DNA from: Pseudomonas putida NBRC 14164 | GTDB lineage: Bacteria; Pseudomonadota; Gammaproteobacteria; Pseudomonadales; Pseudomonadaceae | Length of the DNA: 64,000 bases | Assembly (NCBI RefSeq): GCF_000412675.1 | Contig: NC_021505.1 | Span: 1,668,501 to 1,732,500 of the forward strand | Direction: 5' to 3' | Shown: positions 57,384-64,000 of the stretch, one piece after another | Position numbering within the stretch: position 1 is the first letter of the stretch | How the letters are laid out: each line of letters begins with the position of its first letter | The notes under the pieces: generated by a model | Database searches by the model: none | The model's input: the letters and a program-made list of their open reading frames with translations, nothing else | Told to the model about the DNA's origin: nothing | Program-made: the position numbers and the translations under genes

Positions 57384-57399
57384 CTGACTCAAAGGTCAG
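57384..57399. promoter_or_regulatory. CTGACTCAAAGGTCAG operator-like palindrome before xdhA
   Basis: TGAC-N6-GTCA inverted repeat 76 bases upstream of xdhA, with an extra TGGTCAA half-site at 57370-57376. Spacing equals the sites at 40887 and 49282. Confidence 0.55.
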
Positions 57400-57576
57400 G
57401 AAATTACTCGGATCAACGCCCGGCCGAACACATTGCCTCTATAGCAAGCATAGATCGCGCCGGGCGCGCGGCTGTCTGGCAGGTCAAATAAACCGCCTGG
57501 CCCCTCTGCGCGATTACCGCCCAAGTACGCTACAATCCGCCCCTTGTGCCCAGTTCAATGATTTTGAAGGAAAACC

Positions 57577-58236
57577 ATGACGTTCAAGGCCCCGGACAGC
57601 CTCTCCGAGCAGATTGCCGATTACCTGGCCGAACGCATCATCCGCGGCGAGCTGGCGCCAGGCGAGCGTATCCAGGAGCAGAAGGTGACCCTGGCCCTCA
57701 ACGTCAGCCGTGGCTCGGTGCGCGAAGCGTTGTTGATCCTCGAGCGCCGGCACCTGGTGGCGATCTTGCCGCGTCGGGGTGCCCACGTGACCGTGCTGGA
57801 CGAGCGCAGCGTGCGCAGCCTGTGTTCCTTGATGGGCGAGTTCTACATCCTGCTGGGCAATGCGGTTGCGCAAAAATGGCGCACTGATGCCGACCTGCGC
57901 CCGTTTCTGGATATTCAGCAGCGCCTGCAGCGTGCCCATGACCAGCTCGACATCAAGACGTTTGTCGCCGATAGCTTCGCGGTGATGCGCGCAGCCTATC
58001 CGTTCGCCGACAACCCGTTCCTGCAGGAAACCGTGGAAAACCTGCAGCCGGCCATGAGCCGTGCCTACTACCTGTCGCTGGATCAGCGCCAGGCCAACAT
58101 GATCGACTACCTCGACCTGTTCGCCCGCCTGCTCGACGCCGTTGTCGCACGCGACCTGCCGCGCATTCGCGAGGTGCTTACCGCCTATGGCCAGCGCAGC
58201 TGCGAACTGGTGCTGGCGGCGCTGGCCCGAGGCTGA
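57577..58236 (+). CDS. GntR-family regulator divergent from xdhA
   Basis: A 219-residue FCD-type regulator. Winged helix residues 10-70: LSEQIADYLAERIIRGELAPGERIQEQKVTLALNVSRGSVREALLIL and LPRRGAHVTVLD. The C-terminal helical domain has FVADSFAVMRAAYPFADNPFL and ends QRSCELVLAALARG. It is divergent from the xdhABC-guaD operon, hence a candidate regulator of it, and lies four bases before smc. AAGGA precedes the ATG. The ligand is unknown. Confidence 0.88.
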   Translation: MTFKAPDSLSEQIADYLAERIIRGELAPGERIQEQKVTLALNVSRGSVREALLILERRHLVAILPRRGAHVTVLDERSVRSLCSLMGEFYILLGNAVAQKWRTDADLRPFLDIQQRLQRAHDQLDIKTFVADSFAVMRAAYPFADNPFLQETVENLQPAMSRAYYLSLDQRQANMIDYLDLFARLLDAVVARDLPRIREVLTAYGQRSCELVLAALARG

Positions 58237-58239
58237 CCG

Positions 58240-61200
58240 ATGCGCCTGAAGTGCATTCGCCTGGCCGGCTTCAAGTCGTTCGTCGACCCGACCACGGTCA
58301 ATTTCCCCAGCAACATGGCGGCCGTGGTCGGCCCCAATGGCTGCGGCAAGTCCAACATCATCGACGCGGTGCGCTGGGTGATGGGCGAGAGCTCGGCAAA
58401 AAACCTGCGCGGCGAGTCGATGACCGACGTCATCTTCAACGGCTCCAGCGGCCGCAAGCCGGTCAGCCAGGCCAGCATCGAGCTGGTGTTCGACAACAGC
58501 GAAACCACCCTGGTAGGCGAGTACGCCGCTTACGCCGAAATTTCGATCCGCCGCAAGGTCACCCGCGACGGGCAGAACAGCTATTACCTCAACGGCACCA
58601 AATGCCGTCGACGCGACATCACCGATATTTTCCTCGGTACCGGCCTGGGGCCGCGCAGCTATTCGATCATCGAGCAGGGGATGATCTCCAAGCTGATCGA
58701 GGCCAAGCCCGAGGAGCTGCGCAACTTTATCGAGGAAGCCGCCGGCATCTCCAAGTACAAGGAGCGCCGCCGTGAAACCGAGAACCGCATCCGCCGCACC
58801 CAGGAAAACCTGGCACGCCTGACCGACCTGCGCGAAGAGCTTGAGCGCCAGCTGGAGCGCCTGCACCGCCAGGCCCAGGCGGCGGAGAAGTACCGCGAAT
58901 ACAAGGCCCAGGAGCGCCAGTCGAAGGCACGCCTGTCGGCCTTGCGCTGGCGCGGCCTGGACGAGCAGGTTCGCCAGCGCGAGTCGGTGATTGGCGACCA
59001 GGATGTCTCTCATGAGGCGTTGGTGGCCGAGCAGCGCAACGCCGATGCCAGCATCGAGCGCCTGCGCGATGGCCACCATGAATTGTCCGAACGCTTCAAC
59101 CAGGTGCAGGGCCGCTTCTACTCGGTAGCCGGTGACATTGCCCGGGTCGAACAGAGTATCCAGCACGGCCAGCAGCGCCTGCGCCAGTTGCAGGACGACT
59201 TCAAGGAAGCCGAGCGCACGCGCCTGGAGACCGAATCGCACCTGGGCCACGACCGCACCTTGCTGGCCACCCTGGGCGAAGAGCTGACCATGCTCGAACC
59301 TGAGCAGGAAATGACCCTGGCTGCCGCTGAAGAGGCCGCTGCGGCCCTTGAAGAAGCCGAGTCGGGCATGCACGGCTGGCAGGAGCAGTGGGACAGCTTC
59401 AACAGCCGCTCCGCCGAGCCACGCCGCCAGGCCGAAGTACAGCAGGCGCGCCTGCAACAGCTGGAAGCCAGCCTGGAGCGTTTGGCCGAGCGCCAGCGCA
59501 AGCTGGGCGAGGAGCGCGAGCAGCTGGGTAGCGACCCGCAGGACGCGGCCATGCTCGAATTGGCCGAGCAACTGGCCAGCAGTGAAATGCTGCTGGAAGA
59601 ACTGCAGCTGTCCGAAGAGCAGGTAGTGGAGCGCCTGGAAGGCGCCCGCGAGCAACTGCAACAGGCCACCCAGGCCCAGCAGCAGGCGCAGGGCGACCTG
59701 CAGCGCCGGGGTGGTCGACTGGCCTCGCTTGAAGCCTTGCAGCAGGCAGCCCTGGAACCGGGTGCAGGTGCTGCAGACTGGCTGCAAGGCCAAGGCCTGG
59801 AACAACAGCCACGCCTGGCTGAAGGCTTGCGGGTAGAGCCGGGTTGGGAGTTGGCAGTAGAAACGGTGCTTGGCGCCGATCTGCAGGCCGTGCTGGTGGA
59901 TGATTTCGATACGCTCGATTTCACAGGCCTTGAGCAAGGCGAACTGCGCTTGCTGCAGGCCAGCGGCAAGTGTGCGTCGTTGCCCGGCAGCCTGCTGGAA
60001 AAGGTCGAGGGCCGTATCGACCTGGCGCCCTGGCTGGGCCAGGTCAAACCTGTGGAAGACCTGGCCCAGGCACTGGAGCAGCGCGCGTCGCTTGGCGAAG
60101 GGCAGAGCCTGGTCAGCCGCGATGGCTACTGGGTTGGCCGGCACTTCCTGCGGGTGTGCCGTGGCGGTGAAGCTGAAGGCGGCGTGCTGGCGCGCGGCCA
60201 GGAGATCGAGCGCCTGGGCCAGGAGCAACATGAGCAGGAAGCGGCACTGGAGCAGTTGGAGCAACAGCTGCAGGCCCTGCGCGAGCAGCAGCTGGACCAG
60301 GAAGAGCAGCGCGAACAGCTGCGCCGCCGCACCCAGGAGGAAAACCGTCTGCATGGCGAGCTGAACGCCAGCCTGTCAGCCAGCCGTGCCCGAGCCGAGC
60401 AGGTCGAATTGCGCCGTCGGCGCCTGCTTGAAGAACTGGCCGAGCTGGAAGAGCAGCGCGCCCTCGAGCACGAGCAGCTGGGCGAAGCCCGTTTGCTGCT
60501 GCAGGAGGCCCTGGAACTGATGGCCCAGGACACCGAGCAGCGTGAGCAGTTGATGGCCCGCCGCGACACCCTGCGCGAAGGCCTCGACCGGGTGCGCCAG
60601 GAGGCTCGCCAGCACAAGGACCACGCCCACCAGTTGGCCGTGCGCCTAGGCTCGTTGCGTGCCCAGCACGACTCCACCCGTCAGGCTCTGGAGCGCCTGG
60701 AGCAGCAGGCTGCGCGCCTTACCGAGCGCCAGGAGCAACTGAGCCTGAACCTGGAAGAGGGCGAGGCACCCCAGGAAGAACTGCGCCTGAAGCTCGAAGA
60801 GCTGCTGGAGCGGCGCATGAGCGTTGACGAGGAAATGCGCAAGGCCCGGCTGCACATGGACGAAGCCGACCGCGAACTGCGTGATGCCGAGAAACGCCGC
60901 ACCCAGGCCGAGCAGCAAGCCCAACTGCTGCGCGGCCAGCTGGAAACACTGCGCCTGGAGTGCCAGGGCCTGGATGTACGACGCAAGACCCTGCAGGAGC
61001 AGTTGCTGGCCGATGGCTACGACCTGCAAGGCGTGCTCGCCACCCTGGAGGCCGAGGCCAGCGAGCAGGGCACCGAACAGGAACTGGAGCAGCTCGAAGC
61101 ACGCATCCAGCGCCTGGGCGCGATCAACCTGGCCGCCATCGAGGAATATGAACAGCAGTCCGAGCGCAAGCGCTACCTGGACGCGCAGGACGCCGACCTG

Positions 61201-61728
61201 GTCGAAGCCCTGGAGACCCTGGAAAACGTCATCCGCAAGATCGACAAGGAAACGCGCAACCGCTTCAAGGATACCTTTGATCAGATAAATGCCGGATTAC
61301 AGGCACTTTTCCCAAAAGTTTTCGGTGGTGGCAGCGCTTATCTGGAACTGACGGGCGAAGATCTACTCGATACAGGGGTAACGATCATGGCGCGACCGCC
61401 GGGCAAGAAGAACAGCACCATCCATCTGCTGTCCGGCGGCGAGAAGGCACTGACCGCTTTGGCGCTGGTGTTTGCCATCTTCAAGTTGAACCCCGCACCG
61501 TTCTGCATGCTCGACGAGGTCGATGCACCGCTGGACGATGCCAACGTCGGGCGTTACGCGCGCCTGGTCAAGGAAATGAGTGAAAGCGTGCAGTTCATCT
61601 ACATCACGCATAACAAGATTGCCATGGAGATGGCGGACCAATTGATGGGGGTGACCATGCATGAACCAGGTTGTTCACGTCTTGTTGCAGTTGATGTGGA
61701 GGCGGCCATGGCCATGGTCGACGCTTGA
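58240..61728 (+). CDS. smc: Chromosome segregation protein SMC
   Basis: A 1162-residue SMC ATPase. The N-terminal head carries Walker A in VVGPNGCGKSNIIDAVRWV (residues 27-45). Long coiled coils (about 165-500 and 650-1000, rich in EQLE repeats) flank a hinge near 510-640 (DWLQGQGLEQ to ADLQAVLVDDFD). The C-terminal head has LLSGGEKALTALALVF and Walker B FCMLDEVDAPLDDAN. It organises and segregates the chromosome with ScpAB. It follows the GntR gene by three bases; zipA follows it after 205 bases. Confidence 0.97.
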   Translation: MRLKCIRLAGFKSFVDPTTVNFPSNMAAVVGPNGCGKSNIIDAVRWVMGESSAKNLRGESMTDVIFNGSSGRKPVSQASIELVFDNSETTLVGEYAAYAEISIRRKVTRDGQNSYYLNGTKCRRRDITDIFLGTGLGPRSYSIIEQGMISKLIEAKPEELRNFIEEAAGISKYKERRRETENRIRRTQENLARLTDLREELERQLERLHRQAQAAEKYREYKAQERQSKARLSALRWRGLDEQVRQRESVIGDQDVSHEALVAEQRNADASIERLRDGHHELSERFNQVQGRFYSVAGDIARVEQSIQHGQQRLRQLQDDFKEAERTRLETESHLGHDRTLLATLGEELTMLEPEQEMTLAAAEEAAAALEEAESGMHGWQEQWDSFNSRSAEPRRQAEVQQARLQQLEASLERLAERQRKLGEEREQLGSDPQDAAMLELAEQLASSEMLLEELQLSEEQVVERLEGAREQLQQATQAQQQAQGDLQRRGGRLASLEALQQAALEPGAGAADWLQGQGLEQQPRLAEGLRVEPGWELAVETVLGADLQAVLVDDFDTLDFTGLEQGELRLLQASGKCASLPGSLLEKVEGRIDLAPWLGQVKPVEDLAQALEQRASLGEGQSLVSRDGYWVGRHFLRVCRGGEAEGGVLARGQEIERLGQEQHEQEAALEQLEQQLQALREQQLDQEEQREQLRRRTQEENRLHGELNASLSASRARAEQVELRRRRLLEELAELEEQRALEHEQLGEARLLLQEALELMAQDTEQREQLMARRDTLREGLDRVRQEARQHKDHAHQLAVRLGSLRAQHDSTRQALERLEQQAARLTERQEQLSLNLEEGEAPQEELRLKLEELLERRMSVDEEMRKARLHMDEADRELRDAEKRRTQAEQQAQLLRGQLETLRLECQGLDVRRKTLQEQLLADGYDLQGVLATLEAEASEQGTEQELEQLEARIQRLGAINLAAIEEYEQQSERKRYLDAQDADLVEALETLENVIRKIDKETRNRFKDTFDQINAGLQALFPKVFGGGSAYLELTGEDLLDTGVTIMARPPGKKNSTIHLLSGGEKALTALALVFAIFKLNPAPFCMLDEVDAPLDDANVGRYARLVKEMSESVQFIYITHNKIAMEMADQLMGVTMHEPGCSRLVAVDVEAAMAMVDA

Positions 61729-61933
61729 TGTGCGACGATGGGGGCACATTCTGGAGCGAAATGCCCCCGTCATGTGCGACAGACGGTGTAAAGTTGTCTT
61801 TGGTCGTGCTAGCTTAATGTCACTCGTTTTTTGCGTGGGTAAAACGCCTGTCAGAACATAGAGTTGGCGCCACGTGTTAAAGGGCTTTGAACCCTTTGTT
61901 TTCAAGCATATTTTTATAGAGGCACGGGATTAC

Positions 61934-64000
<2,067 letters not shown>

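Noticed and set aside
57514..60354. Very long open frame (946 codons) on the minus strand opposite smc
   Set aside because: It is fully antisense to smc. Its Leu/Gln-rich translation is what high-GC coiled-coil codons give when read on the other strand, and it shows no domain or ribosome site.
61739..61769. GGGGGCA / TGCCCCC inverted repeat after smc as a terminator
   Set aside because: The loop is 17 bases and there is no T-run after it; the pairing is too weakly supported to list as a feature.

Overview
The window looks like a chromosome segment of a Pseudomonas of the P. putida group. This is inferred from high-GC coding with strong GC3 bias, numerous P. putida-type REP hairpins (core resembling CGCGGGCTTGCCCGCTCCCA), and gene content: a complete ccm operon beside a fliK-like gene, a purine/ureide cluster, and smc-zipA-ligA. 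No rRNA or tRNA genes, CRISPR arrays, insertion sequences or prophage genes were seen.

Layout. 1-2186 (minus, cut by the left edge): a large toxin-like protein whose C-terminal part resembles the TcdA/TcdB glucosyltransferase domain. 2256-4150 (minus): a FlhB-C-domain protein and FliK. 4415-11760 (plus): ccmABCDEFGHI for cytochrome c maturation plus a lipoprotein. 11982-17280 (plus): a mixed set (2-hydroxyacid dehydrogenase, PhzF, GFA, FKBP, small hypothetical, histidine phosphatase, DadA-like oxidase). 17401-19678 (minus): a racemase-family protein and an NCS1 permease. 20234-27125: Lrp regulator with divergent DMT exporter, methyltransferase, MscS channel, sulfate-binding protein and a voltage-gated-type channel.

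27171-36219: glyoxylate salvage. gcl, hyi, glxR, glycerate kinase and pyruvate kinase convert two glyoxylates to tartronate semialdehyde, glycerate, phosphoglycerate and pyruvate. A urea transporter, a HbpS/GlcG-like protein and a RutR-like TetR regulator lie alongside. 36352-39810: a DUF808 protein, an LTA-synthase-like phosphotransferase and a small membrane protein.

39889-57308: purine and urate catabolism. Two Tsx-like porins, urate/xanthine and purine permeases, guanine deaminase and XdhABC supply and make urate. PuuD, HIU hydrolase, UraD, PuuE and AllA degrade it to glyoxylate and urea, which feed the gcl branch and the urea transporter. The allantoate-to-ureidoglycolate enzyme is not in the window. 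Two regulators of the GntR family (49466, 57577) and the TetR regulator sit among these genes. Two operator-like palindrome families, TTGTRTACAA and TGAC-N6-GTCA, recur in front of the ureide, glyoxylate, permease, porin and xanthine dehydrogenase genes, suggesting overlapping regulons. 58240-64000: smc, zipA and the start of ligA.

Most promising unusual items: the partial toxin/glycosyltransferase gene at the left edge, the shared operator families, a REP pair that has split a zipA-ligA terminator stem, and a racemase-family protein lacking one of the two usual catalytic cysteines.
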